Shown here one piece after another: positions 21,494-33,401 of a stretch of DNA of 64,000 bases. Made by a program: the position numbers and the translations under genes. The notes beneath the pieces were generated by a model. It was not told where the DNA came from and made no database searches. It worked only from the letters and a program-made list of their open reading frames with translations. The number at the start of each line of letters is the position of its first letter. Within the stretch, counting starts at the first letter, position 1. Where the stretch lies: the NCBI RefSeq assembly GCF_963678975.1, contig NC_089272.1:47016032-47080031 (forward strand), read 5' to 3'. This DNA comes from Dysidea avara (taxonomy: Eukaryota > Porifera > Demospongiae > Dictyoceratida > Dysideidae).

Positions 21494-22139
21494 ATTTTAA
21501 GATTGTAGTTACCTGGTAATATGCAAACTGTTTACATAAGAAATTAACTATGAGTAGACATTTCAATACATTTCTTTGTGACTTGCCAACAAAGTCACAA
21601 AATAAATCCCCAATTACAGTTCTTACATTATAAATGTATTATTACAAACTACAAAAAATACCCAGTTAAACTAATTTCATGAAAATAATGCATTTAATTT
21701 TTAATCCAACTGTCAGCTTCACTGGTATCTGATGCTGTGACACATGTTCTCAATGAAGATGTATCACCAATGATTACCTAAATGTACTCTTTGGTACCTT
21801 CTTTAGCACCTTAGGCATACATTGCCCTTAATGCTGTTGCAGCTTCATTGTTAACATAACAGTTCCACATCCTTAGCTGACATCCTTTGGACAAGCTGTA
21901 GGACAAGGAGTCCTACAGACCTTCAGTACGTGTGCTGTAAGTTAATAAAAAAAGTCTATCTCCAAGGGTGACCTCTAGGCATTCAAACTTGACAAACAAT
22001 GCCTCATTATTACACTGTGACAGGTAGTTCCTGAGTCAACTGTCCAACTTACCAACATAATGTATATAGTGCATGGCATACAACTAAACCTGTGCTCTCA
22101 CTATCTGAGCTATCACTATCAAATTGTTTCTCCTAACCT

Positions 22140-22670
22140 TGAATGTCTTCTCTTTGGCATGTTTCTCCTTCTTTTCTACCTGGATACGCTCTTCACAATT
22201 TCTCTGAATGTGGCCCAATTTATGGCAGTACTAACACCTTCATGCTTTGCTGCTCCTTGAATGTTGATTGCTTCCGCTCTACCATCAACTGCTATTGCTT
22301 ATCCCTTCTGTTATTTTTTTCTTCGTTACCCTTTCTGTTATGTTCTTTTCTTCATGCATCAAACTCTCTGTAACCACTTCCATTTTAGGTGCTTCATCCC
22401 TGGTCTCAAAAGCTGTAACTAGCATACTGTACGAAGCAGAAAAACTGGTCAACAAATGCACAACATGATCTTCCTCAGAAACTGGGTCTTCAATCATTGA
22501 CAGTCCATCAAAAATCTCTGCCATTTCCTTCATAATTATGTGGTTGAACCGAATCACCATCCTTTTTAGTCTCAAATGTTCCAGTTTATGTCATGGTTCT
22601 AATTTGTCTGTTCATGTTTTCTTCTGGAATTGATGCTCAATTATTTTCCACTCAGTAATAGAGTTATCTG
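22140..22670 (-). pseudogene. Ty1/copia gag remnant
   Basis: The minus strand reads WKIIEHQFQKKT (about 22,650), then after a frame break RLKRMVIRFNHIIMKEMAEI and DPVSEEDHVVHLLTSFSASY (22,575-22,285), typical of copia Gag (UBN2-like). Farther down is a zinc knuckle reading C-stop-Y-C-H-K-L-G-H-I-Q-R-N-C (near 22,200), in which the second codon is TAG. No protease, integrase or RT with credible similarity follows, and no LTR was recognised. It is an old fragment. Confidence 0.65.
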
Positions 22671-22699
22671 GATTTCCAAGTAAGGGAAGGGTAAACAGA

Positions 22700-25600
22700 G
22701 AGCACAATAGTATACTGTATAGCCTACTGTAAATATTTCATGGGGAAAATAATTATTTTGCTGATTAGAGGGTTTGAAAGAAACACATGTATATACAGCA
22801 AAAGTTATGATTTGTGAAATATTTTGACCAGGCAGTATGTCTCACATGTGGGTTTGCTTGCAAATCCACAAACGTTTCAATACCATCATTGTAAATGCAT
22901 AATTATGTGGCTTGACCATTGAAAATATTTCCACTTGAAATATTTAGGCTATATGGTACATCAGGGTTAACAGCATTAAAAACCAAGCAATATAATGTAC
23001 AGGTATTATGAAAGCAATACAGGTCTGTCTGTCTGTCTGTCTACAGTAGCCATCCATAGTCAGATCCCCGAAAAAGTATAACCACATATTTACATATGCA
23101 ATCAAATATTTAAGAAACTGTAACTTTGTCTAATACAAAATGAACCCTTTATTGTTATCTGAACTTGATGAAACACTATGTGTGGAAAGTTGCAAGGTGT
23201 ACACCACCGTATACGATTGATTGCTGTGTCACATGTGAGGACAATATCATAGTTGTCATTGGAGTACTACTATATTATACAGGGCTTACAGGCTAAGACA
23301 AAAGCCTAGGAGGGAAGCTCAAAGTATGTGCATATTGCAGAAGTATGTGAAAATTATAGTGAACTACATCTTGAAGTTAATTTTTAACATTGCCTTAACA
23401 ATTGCTAGTCTGCCTCTCCATACTGTACAGCTGTCTTGTGCTGTCTATATGATATTTTGACTATCTATACATCTGGGTTATAATATAAAGCGATAGACAT
23501 GTTTTAGTTGTCATCAGGGGCAGTGGAGCAGGCCAAAAAGTGAGGGAGCCAACTTTGAATGAAATTTACCCAAAGCATACAACAGATATGTTGATATTCT
23601 TGTGGGTCTATAGGCTTGCCCCTTCATAGTTTGGAGGCCCAGGGAGCCTATTAAAGATTATTTTACTATGTTTTAGCTACTAATTAAGTAGCTAGCTACT
23701 TACAATTTACTAAAGGAAATGTAAAGGTGACTGTTTTATTAGAGTAGCTAACTGCTCTATTACAGTATGGGGGATGGGGATGCTGGAATTTGCTCACCTG
23801 AAAATTAGTATAACTACTAGTAGAGAAACCAATGTTGTCTACAATTGCCAGATACCATAGCTTAATGCAAATTATGTATAATTGTTGTAGAGGACCACAT
23901 ATGTATGGTAGCATACTAGGAATGCTTCAAAGTCAGTGAGTCAGATGATAATTGGTTGCAGTGCACTGACTCTATAATCTTTATGCTATCCTTAGGGTGA
24001 CCACATCACCATTCAGATTATAGCTATATAATATAGCCAGCTATAATTCAGATATGAAAAAAAAGTCTGCCACACACATACAAATTTGAGGTCTGTTACA
24101 GTATGCAAACCTGCAAATATCACAAGCAATTAAGTTTGTAGCTCATCTGTGCTTTGTGACCAAAGTTATGAATCCTGAAGTTGGGTATATAAGAGTTTGC
24201 AACTTTGCTGTGCATGTAGGAATCAAAGACTCCTTAAAAATCCAGTGACTTAAATGATATACCATTAATTGTATTTTCTGTACAAAAGTTTTTCGTGATT
24301 AAATTTCTCATTGTAAAAACATTTTCATACGATTTACATGAATGACTGCTTTATTAAAGTAATTCAATCTTGTATAAATATTTTTGTGCAAGAAATTTTA
24401 GTATAAGTGTTTGCATACGAAACTTATTTTATAACGGAAAAAAAGCAAATTATGGTACCATGTAAATACACTATACCCTTAGCATATGTAAACTGTGCTA
24501 AATTTATTACAACTTCGACTACATTTCAGTGATTACTCTAAAGTTCAGCATGCCACTAAATTGTCTATATAATATTAATACATATACTAGTGCCCATAAG
24601 TCATACTATCCAACTTTCCTACATAGCTACACTGTAACTCTTGGTAACATAGTATCCCCGTGGTAAAATGTCAAGGAGTAAAGAATAATTATGGATCAGC
24701 ATTCAGCAAACCTACTTTCTTTATGTGGGAGAAAGAAACTAATCCTTTAAAGGTTACTGATCTTTGAAACAAAGCAAGTTATTATTATAGACTTTCTGTA
24801 AAGCTCTAACACGTTCTTTGTGACAATAGCATTGATTTGGCACCACATTTGCAAGTTTTAAATCATGTATAGGTACACAGAAGGTGTATTATATGAAAAA
24901 AATGATATGATCTTTATGATATACTCAAACTATCTGCCAAGTTTCATGCTTTAGCCAAAGTGCATGATGGCATGTCAGTGAGTAGAATTTTTCATTTTGT
25001 ATATATAGTAGCTATAGATAGCTGAATTGATACACAGGATGCAACTTTCTTATAATCTGCTATAGTTAGTTTGCTATAGCTACGTACTAACAAATTTACT
25101 AACCATTAATGTACAGCATCATTAGACTAAGTGTACAAAATGCAAACACATTTTACAGTATGGCACTATATACAAGTAATACAATAATTATACAAAAATA
25201 TTTGTATAACAAAAGTTTATCATGGAGTGTTCATCCATGGTACATCCATGGTACAGCATTATTTAGTTTTGATTCCATGTAGTATCTATGTTTATTGAGA
25301 CCATCACAAAACCAGTCAAGGAGGGTGAAATGTTTAAAGCAGACATGAAGGCCGTTAAATTTTTGTCTTGTGTAGTTACAGTATAGCCAGAACATGTAAA
25401 CACCAGCTGTCATTCCCATGTTCTTCTATGCAGCAGAAGCTGTAGGCTCTATGGGCATTTCTAGGACTTGTATACTAGATTTATTAGGGTATACACGTTG
25501 AAGCATTTGGGCATGTTTCTTCCAAGTGATGGAGATACTATTTATATATAGCTTAGTTTACTCAAAGAAAGTATTAGAAACGTAATAAAACTTCTTCACA

Positions 25601-25830
25601 AGTAACTGAAAATTTGCTTCCACATGCCCTCAGCTTTGGTTTAAGTTGTTTAGTTAGTTACTTGTGTTGACATTTTAAGGATTCAGTAGTTTTTAGTCTG
25701 GTTATTGACAGCAGGTTTTTTGTAAAATGTTAGGAGCAAAAGCCCAGTACACACAATATATAGTTCAGTTTCTTGTTCCAGTAAATGTGAATGCTTGTAG
25801 CTAGAAGGGAACTCTTATAAAGCTCTATTG
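22700..25830. other. Intergenic, no gene recognised
   Basis: AT-rich. It holds (GTCT)5 at 23,023-23,042 and degenerate copies of the dispersed motif at 23,728-23,768 (TGACTGTTTTATTAGAGTA) and 24,342-24,372. Upstream ectodomain exons of the following phosphatase locus are expected somewhere here, but none could be supported. Confidence 0.5.
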
Positions 25831-25951
25831 AAGAAAATAGCATGCAGGGTTCTATTAGAATAAGTTGTAAGATTACCACAAGTAATGTGATGTACCTGAC
25901 TCCTTTCTTATATGTTTATGTAGTTCTTTTGTGTTTTTTCTACTTCTGCAG

Positions 25952-26665
25952 TCACTACAAAGTAGTGGTGGTAATAGGAGATCTCTCAGATGATACAAAT
26001 GATATCCCAGATGGAAATCTTTTCCATATGGACAACAGATTAAACTACTATGTAGCTATAGTGGGTACAGTGACTAATAACAGTCTTACACTAGGAAATA
26101 GAATGCTTACCAGTTTGGATTCAGTAGAGTACTACTACAATCAACCTCTGAAATACAATCAGAAATACAGTTACTTCATACGAATATACTCTCAATGTGT
26201 ATGTTTCACAAGATATTATATGTACAATAAAGTATGTGTGGTCTTTGTAGGATAAAACAGTTTACACAACCAGTCACTTGTCATCTTCTTTTGGTGAGCA
26301 TTGTTAGTTTACTTGGGATTATAAATTATTCTGCAATACAGAGATTACTGATGTTGAGTCTGATTATTCATCTGATGATGGTACACCAGTGGGAGTCATT
26401 GTGGGTGTTATAGTTGCAGTTCTGGTATTACTGATTATAATTCTAATTGTTTTGATCACAATTCCTAAGAAAAAAGGTCACAGAAAAAAACCTGAAATGC
26501 CTGTACGCTCTGCAGCACAGTCATCACCTAAACAACCATGCTTTTCCAATCCTCAGATTACCAAAACAATTCCTAAAGCACAGTCTACTTTGCAGTCGTC
26601 TTCAGTATCTGAGTCATATGGATTACTGTTAGTTTGTGAAACAGACTCATCTCATGAAGATAGCT
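25952..26665 (+). CDS. RPTP exons: membrane-proximal ectodomain, TM, stop-transfer
   Basis: Exon 25952-26208 encodes a beta-rich segment (HYKVVVVIGDL ... YYYNQPLKYNQKYSYFIRIYS) resembling the membrane-proximal region of type II receptor phosphatases. 26251-26293 adds DKTVYTTSHLSSSF. Exon 26342-26665 has an acidic stalk, a 23-residue hydrophobic helix (VGVIVGVIVAVLVLLIIILI), the stop-transfer PKKKGHRKK and a Ser/Gln-rich juxtamembrane stretch. Donor choice at 26208 (CAATGT|GTATGT) keeps frame. No signal peptide exon was found. Confidence 0.75.
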
Positions 26666-26719
26666 GTAAGTTGTAACTGGTTGTTCTATGGTAAACTTAT
26701 CTACGTATATTACTACTAG

Positions 26720-26988
26720 TTCCGTACATCTATGCACCAGTTTCTGAAATTAAGACATCAGCTGGACAGCCAACTACACTCTGTATTGAGTCTGGAGGAT
26801 ATCCTCCTTCTAACGTGGAGTGGTTCAAAGACAATAATCTGGTTGAGCATCGTATTTTATCAGGTGGTTCTCTGTATATAGCCAATGCCCAAACTCATGA
26901 TAGTTGGAGCTATACTGACTTGCCAACTCTTCTGGATTTTGTGAAGAAGATATCAGAGTTGAAGTGTCTCATCCAATACCACCAGCAG
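26720..26988 (+). CDS. Ig-like exon between TM and phosphatase, frameshifted
   Basis: Joins the previous exon in phase and gives an I-set-like domain: SAGQPTTLCIESGGYPPSNV then EWFKDNN, SGGSLYIANAQTHDS. At the point where the second Ig Cys is expected (Y-T-C) the frame breaks: frame 0 continues TDLPTLLDF, whereas the frame that fits the Ig end (LANSSGFCEEDIRVEV) and splices in phase to the D1 exon at 27220 is reached only with a net single-base deletion near 26,930. By position the domain would be cytoplasmic, because it lies C-terminal to the membrane helix. Confidence 0.65.
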
Positions 26989-27219
26989 GTATAAAACTGT
27001 GATTTTCTTGGGTTTTAAAATGTAGCATTTGCCAGTATGTAATTTACTCCATTCATTCCTTCCTTGTGCCTTAATCTAATAAGGCTTTACTGTGTTTCAC
27101 ATGCAATACACACACATGTTATAAGTTTGTAAATGAGATTCTGTAAGAGCCACTAAGAGGTCTATTTGTACATGCTGTGGAATATAAACCACAGATAAAC
27201 CAATTTGTTTTTTGTATAG

Positions 27220-28234
27220 ATGATCCAGCCCATCCACCAATCAAACTGGAAGAGTTTGTCCAACATGTTGCAATGTGTCATTCAAGTATGGAGAGTAGTT
27301 TTTATAATGAGTACAAAGGCTTACCGGAGTGGTCATTTGCTTGCCACAATGCTAAACTACCTGTTAACAAGATCAAGAATCGATACTCCACCATTTTGCT
27401 CTGTATGTGCTTCTAATAGAAATGTATTCTATTTAATATGTTATTCTTTCAGATGATCATAGTCGTGTTCCTCTTGAAGTAGACTACTCATCAACTGGAT
27501 CAGATTATATCAATGCTTCTTTCATTGATGTACATAATAGTGTGTGTGGTAATGTGTGCCATATATTGTGTAACTGAAGGGATATGTCAGGCCTTGTGAG
27601 TACATAGCCACTCAAGGCCCACTGCCAACTACTTTTGGTGATTTTTGGAAGATGATATGGGAGAGAAGATGCTCAACAATAGTGATGCTCACCAATCTAA
27701 ATGAAGGCGGAAAGGTTAGTACTAAAGTATATTGGTCTAAATCCTATGCACTTTGCTTACAGACTAAGTGTCATCAATACTGGCATGCACCGGCCATCAT
27801 ATCGCAGTGGCTGTTTATAGTAAATGCAAAGTAACACTAAAATCAGTGGAGCCTCTGGTAGAATATACTATCAGAGTATTTGATGTTGAGAAGGTAATTT
27901 TATTGCATTTTTAATATATTAAAATGTTGGTATTTCGCTCAGGAGAATGCAAGTCCTTCCAGAAATGCTGTAAAAGTCCACCAGTTTCATTACACAGTGT
28001 GGCCTGATCATGGTATACCAGAATATTGTAGTGCAGATACTTACGATTTATCATCGCTGTTAATCTGTTAATATGTAGAGCCAGTATGTATTTCTCCACG
28101 ATGTGCTGTTGGAGGCAGTCATGTGTGGGAGCACTTCAATTGAAGCTCCAGTAAAGAATGTTATCGCTCAGCTGAAGGAGCTAGAGTCTGTTGATGAACA
28201 CACTAATGAAACTTTGTACAGCAAACAGTTCAAG
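27220..28234 (+). CDS. RPTP exons: PTP domain D1, defective
   Basis: 27220-27402 gives EEFVQHV...[11 protein letters not shown] (N-terminal helix and KNRY). 27453-27539 gives [11 protein letters not shown]. 27580-27714 gives [20 protein letters not shown]. 27763-27893 gives TKCHQYW, then a one-base frameshift, then AVAVYSK...[11 protein letters not shown]. 27943-28012 gives [12 protein letters not shown]. Next comes GIPEY running straight into a degraded CSAD...LLIC and a stop. The stretch that should hold VHC-SAGxGRTG, the Q-loop and MVQT is lost, and coding resumes at [16 protein letters not shown] (28,083-28,234). D1 cannot be catalytic as sequenced. Confidence 0.75.
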
Positions 28235-28279
28235 GTATGTACTATTACTTTGCAAAAAAGATCTACTATATTTTTGTAG

Positions 28280-31211
28280 ACACTTAATACATCTGGTGTT
28301 TTGTATGAAAAGACATTTACCTATACCATTGCAACTGATCCAAAGAATGTTCCAAAGAATTGCTATTCAGTTGCTCTCGCACGTTAGTAAAGTGGTAAGG
28401 TGTATCTCAGTTCAGAATTTTCTTTACAGCTGATGAAAATTATGTTGGCCTGCCAGGCACTGAGTCAGAATATATCAATGGTTCCTACATTCATGTAAGT
28501 TCAGCTTCTATGCATTAAGCTCAATTGTACACATACAATACTTAGGGATACCACCACAGCAATGCCTATATCATAACACAAGGACCATTGGAAGGAACCG
28601 TTACAGAATTTTGGCAGATGATATGGGAATCTAAGACACATGCTATTGTGATGTGTGATGCTTTCAGCATTGGAAGAAAACAGACAGGCGAATCATCCCA
28701 GTGTACTCAATGAAACATCATTTATTACCTCACAGGAACACTGCCACCAGTGCTGGCCAGATGCTGGTATAGAGGAATATGGCTCATACACTGTAGAAGT
28801 GTTGGATTGTGATGAGCCAATAGGAGATTGGTTTAAACGCCAGTTTAAACTGAGCCAAATCTCTGACGTATGTGTGTAAAATTTTCAACCAAATTTCATA
28901 CTAACAATCTTAAATCTTATTAGGAATACTCAATCAACTTTTGCACAGGTTTTCCATTAAGTTTATCTCTTCTTTGTATCTGTCTTTCTGCAACATAATT
29001 TCCATGACATGTTATAGCAATCACTTTACCATATACATATTCTACACATGTAAAATTGTTGTACTAACCACCATTGTATACAATACTGAATGTTTTCTCA
29101 GCTGTTTTGCAGCTACTGTATCATCTCACCTGAACTGCATTCAAAAGTTTACATTACCAATATAATTATGGCATTAACAAATTCCCAATTGTTTCTTTCT
29201 ACATACAGCCAATGGGTTCTCGTGTCATCACTCAGTTCCACTTCCAGAACTGGCCACTAGACAGTTGTCCAGAGGTCCCATTATCCACAATTGACATGCT
29301 TGAGTCCATTGAACGAGTGCAGCATAGAACTGGAAATGGAGCAATCACAGTGCACTGCAAGTATGCACAGATATAAATGTTTTATGAGATTATTATCATG
29401 CAGTATACACGTACATGTAATTCTGTGTAGTGGGATCATAAAGGATTGCTTTTCTGACAAAAATATCACCAAAAAACCAGCCTCACTTTTCCTTCAAGAC
29501 ACCTTGGCAGTATTGGGTAGGTAGTCAATCCCAAACAAGCCTTCAAAGTGACCTAACAAATTTTTATAGGATTTTAAAAGTTTCTTTAATTTTCTTTCAA
29601 CTAACTGTTGTCATCTATCCAAGCATAACATGATTATGGTTAAATGCTATGGCGTTAATTTATTCACTGCTTTGGCCCACGGCTTGCCTTTCCACCTACT
29701 GCAGCAGGTACAATGGACTTACATGCCTCATTAGTAACACTCATTGTAATGGGTAGAACATACTGTAGCTAAAAGTGAAGGGAAATGGCCATGTATCTTT
29801 TCAGTAATTGATATAATTATTTGGGTGCACATTCACATGCGAAATTAATTTTATGTATGACTGGTACACTGTACCTTCTTTTGTTGATGTGGTATGCATG
29901 GGTTTACCATCAATAAATCTCTGCTCTGGGGTTATACAAAGCAGAGATTTGTATAACCCCAGAGCAGAGATTTATACAAAGCAGAGATTTGTACTGTCAC
30001 AGCTACTTGTGGTTGTACTGCCACAAGCAGCTGTGACAGTACAACCACAAGTTGTGCTTTAAAACATAGGGTTCTATGGAGTTTAGAAACCTCAGGCCCT
30101 GTAGTAACTCCTTCGCTTGAGACCTTTGAGTTAATTAGTTCAGTAGTACACTACATTTCTACATAAATCTAATTAATAATAGATATGCTTCTTTGTGGTG
30201 GTTGCAATGTAGTGCACAGTGTATCCTTGTTGCATTCTAGCCACCAGCCTGGTTGAGATACATTTGGTGCATGTGGTGTGTAAAGTTAATCATGTGCAGG
30301 TAATATTGCATTGACCTTTTACAACACAAATTACAAGGTATTAGAAAATTTTGCCCACTACTTTCTTGCTGTTACATGCATGTTAATACTGTGTCAGAAA
30401 CTTTAATAGCTTCATCATGTTAACTGTTTACAATAGCAAATCTTCTATTGTAGTTAAATTTTGTCTAGTATAGCTGCACATGTTAGGCAAGTCACATAAC
30501 AAAATACATGTACATAGTTACTCTTTACTTCTGCAGCAATGTAATAACTTAGTCACTTATTACTCCAGATAATTAATACATTACATCACGTTAACTTACT
30601 GTTGTTATAGCCAACTAGCCAGCTACAGTAATAGTCCGCCTCATCACTTTCGGGGCTGCTGTTTTACCTTTACTCAGTTCTGCGAATCAGTCATCCTATA
30701 AATAGCTAATACTGAAGTCATACCTACCTTAGCTTTATTAGCGGTAACTTGTTACTAACGTATAGAGCTTTACATGATAATATTGTTACTTCATTATGTA
30801 ATAATACTTTTGTCATTACTGGTAATGGATTATGACTTCTTCAAAAGTAACTACGTTATATTATGAATAGTAACATATTATATTACTTAGAAGGCAAAAA
30901 AGTAATTATAACTATTACATAACACATGCATTGTTCCCAACACTACGTGAAGGTAACTATTTACTGATGATCCCTTCTTGGATTTAAATTTTCTAACTTT
31001 TATTTTACTTTTAAAGTTATTAATGATCTGGATATGGTGTGAATAGATGTCATTAATTTTTGTTACGTTCTGTAGCAATGGAGTTGGCCGCAGTGGGACC
31101 TTCTGTGTTTTGATGTACAGTTTGAACCAATTCAAAGCTGAGCAAAAGGCTGAGATATTCCAAACTGTGAAGAAAATGCGTACACAACGTGCAGGAATAG
31201 TTGAGACATTG
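28280..31211 (+). CDS. RPTP exons: PTP domain D2
   Basis: 28280-28382 ([12 protein letters not shown] ... [13 protein letters not shown], with Cys where KNRY has Arg), using the GTTAGT donor at 28383. 28430-28494 ([18 protein letters not shown]). 28546-28867 ([20 protein letters not shown], then the 7-bp duplication frameshift, then [17 protein letters not shown]). 29219-29360 ([18 protein letters not shown]...ITVHC). 31076-31211 ([13 protein letters not shown] ... [12 protein letters not shown]). The P-loop HCNNGVGRSG keeps Cys and Arg, but the general-acid loop reads WPL instead of WPD, as in many inactive D2 domains. Confidence 0.75.
29915..30042. repeat. Two consecutive perfect hairpins
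   Basis: 29,915-29,973: arms AAATCTCTGCTCTGGGGTTA and TAACCCCAGAGCAGAGATTT around about 15 bases; the loop half-repeats in tandem (GCAGAGATTTGTA). 29,991-30,042: arms GTACTGTCACAGCT...TTGTGG and CCACAA...AGCTGTGACAGTAC. Both lie in the D2 intron of the phosphatase locus. Confidence 0.85.
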
Positions 31212-31875
31212 GTTAGTTTTGAACATGACAAAATCAATGAGCCTGTATGTGACCACTTTGTAGTGAATATTAAGAAGCCACATACTGTGCCATCCTTATA
31301 TACTGTGTGAAACTGATCTGTTACGATGCTGTTATCAAAACAGTATGCTTACCAATTCATGCTTAAGAATAGTATGCTTAAGTTGTGAGAAAAGTAGCAT
31401 GTTTTGTTCTACACATTGTAGTTTTAAAGCTCCAATGAGACCTCATAATATAGTGCTCTGTTAACACCGCATGGCTTGCATTATGAAATGTTGGTAGAAT
31501 GTCCTATCATCAGTTATCATACTAGTATGATAGTGCTGATTGTAAAAATTTGATTTGAGCTTTTCTGGCCACAAATATCACCCTGGATCCAGCCTCACCA
31601 TTGGCACCTTGGCAGTATTTGTTAGGTATAGCCCTATTAGTACAACCTGAAAAGTTCTTTTAGTTTTAATAGAATTTTCTACTCACTGACTAATTGACTG
31701 ATACCTTCAGACAAGCATAACTCAATAACTGCTTAGGACATGGGCTTGATCTAGCTGGGTGTGACAAATTACAAAACCTACTTCTTAATAAGCAGAGAGA
31801 GATATTTCATCAATTGTGTTGTGGTAGCAATACAACTTTTGTACTTGTTTTGTAAAACAGTTGTTCTTGGGTGTG

Positions 31876-32320
31876 TAGGGACCCGCCGATTATGCTCATA
31901 ATTTTACCTATTATGCTATGCTGCACTGCTCAAAAATTTACCTATTATGCTTAAATTTATGCTCAATACTTACCTATTATGCTCAAATTATGCCCAATTA
32001 TTTATACCTCAGTTCTCATGCTCTGTTAATGATTTCCAGTTTATGGATAAATAATAAGTGGCTGAAGCACAAACTTACTTGTCAAAATGCATATTACAAA
32101 AAAATCGATATACTCTAATAGAACAGTCAGGAATATGATTGTTCTATTAGAGTTACTGACTGTTCTATTAGAGTATATCGATCTTTCTGTGATAGCTACT
32201 TTGATAAGCAAGAATTCATACTATTACACAAATATTCTACCTATTATGCTAGCATTATGCTCAATGCTTTCAGGCACCTATTATGCTCATAATTATACCA
32301 GCATAATCGGCGGGTCCCTA
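31876..32320. mobile_element. hAT MITE, 445 bp, with target duplication
   Basis: TIRs TAGGGACCCGCCGATTATGC and GCATAATCGGCGGGTCCCTA. Flanks TGGGTGTG (31,868-31,875) and TGGGTTTG (32,321-32,328) match 7 of 8, as expected for hAT. The interior is rich in TATTATGCT repeats and has a central palindrome built from three copies of the 18-nt motif (32,112-32,180). There is no ORF. The 55,015-55,454 element is an inverted copy of the same family. It sits in the intron before the last phosphatase exon. Confidence 0.9.
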
Positions 32321-33127
32321 TGGGTTTGTGTGGTCCATGATATAGTGCTATTTTACAAAAATGGTGTCAAAAACCAAATTGTTGAATCCTTATATTTCAT
32401 CACAAGAAACTAACCGACTTAATTATGTAGCAGTTGTAGAAGTGATTCAAAATGCTATTATTCATGAAAACATTGAATATTTAGTACTTTCTTCAGTGAA
32501 ACAAGTTCTATCAAGGCTTTTGTCTCTACCATAACTTTGTATCCTACAATACAATAGTACTGTATAGTAGGACCACATGGGAGTAGGCGTGGCCCACAAA
32601 ATAACATCACCAAAAAACCAGCCTCAATTTTCCCAGACGATGATAAAGCACTATTGGTTAGGTCAAACTAAGCTCAAAGAAGCTTTCAGATCAAGCTGAA
32701 ACCTTCAAAAAGTAGCTGCGGAAGCTTTTTAAAAATTTTTTAATGGAATTTTCTACTGACTGAGTAAATGACTGACTGATTCCTTCAGACAAGTGTAACT
32801 TGATAATGGCTAAGGCTACAGGCTTATTTTTTTTCAGTGTTCGATGTCACTTCGGCCCAAGGGTGCCTTTTGGCATACCGCAGTACATATAGCGTATTCT
32901 TCATGGACTTACATACCAGTGTCCTCATTTGTGTTCCACTCATCTTTGCTGACAGCGAAAAGTGTTGATTTGGCGGTAGCACATAATGGCTTCCCTTCAT
33001 AAGGGAAATCGTCCATATTTTCATAGTAGCTATTTTGATTGCAGAGGTGTTTTTCGAACAGTTCTTGATTCGTACTGCTGTGTAATGAGTTGAACATAGC
33101 TGACAATGAAGCATAATGGATACTTCA

Positions 33128-33401
33128 CTTTTCAGATTGTTATTGTTATTAGCGCTTTACAGTGACCAGCACTGAAGGTCTGACAGCAACATGTGCTGCA
33201 GCCTTACGATTACCTAACCTAATAGCAAGGACTTAGACTTAGTGACTTATAGCTGAAAAGGTGTAACAGAAAAGGGGCCAAAGGAAGGAAAAAAATCCCT
33301 CCAACCCCAGGATTCAAACTGCAGGTCACCCAATGTCTAGTCGGGGCCACACTCAGTCTCCTCCAGGAGGGATGGATTTTCTTCCTTAAACCTAAAGTAT
33401 T
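33128..33401 (-). repeat. SINE-like element, copy 1
   Basis: Read on the minus strand it starts with a tRNA-like head (GACTGAGTGTGG..., B-box-like AGTTTGAATCCTGGGG near 33,310), continues through an unrelated body and ends in a CTAATAACAATAA tail. The body is repeated directly at 33,402-33,575. This head/body/tail layout fits a tRNA-derived SINE; the A box is not convincing. Confidence 0.5.

Noticed and set aside
31212..31310. Readthrough C-terminus of the phosphatase after VETL
   Set aside because: A good donor (GTTAGT) lies at 31,212, and the exon at 34,034 supplies the conserved EQYEYLHKDLLEAI; the readthrough tail matches nothing.
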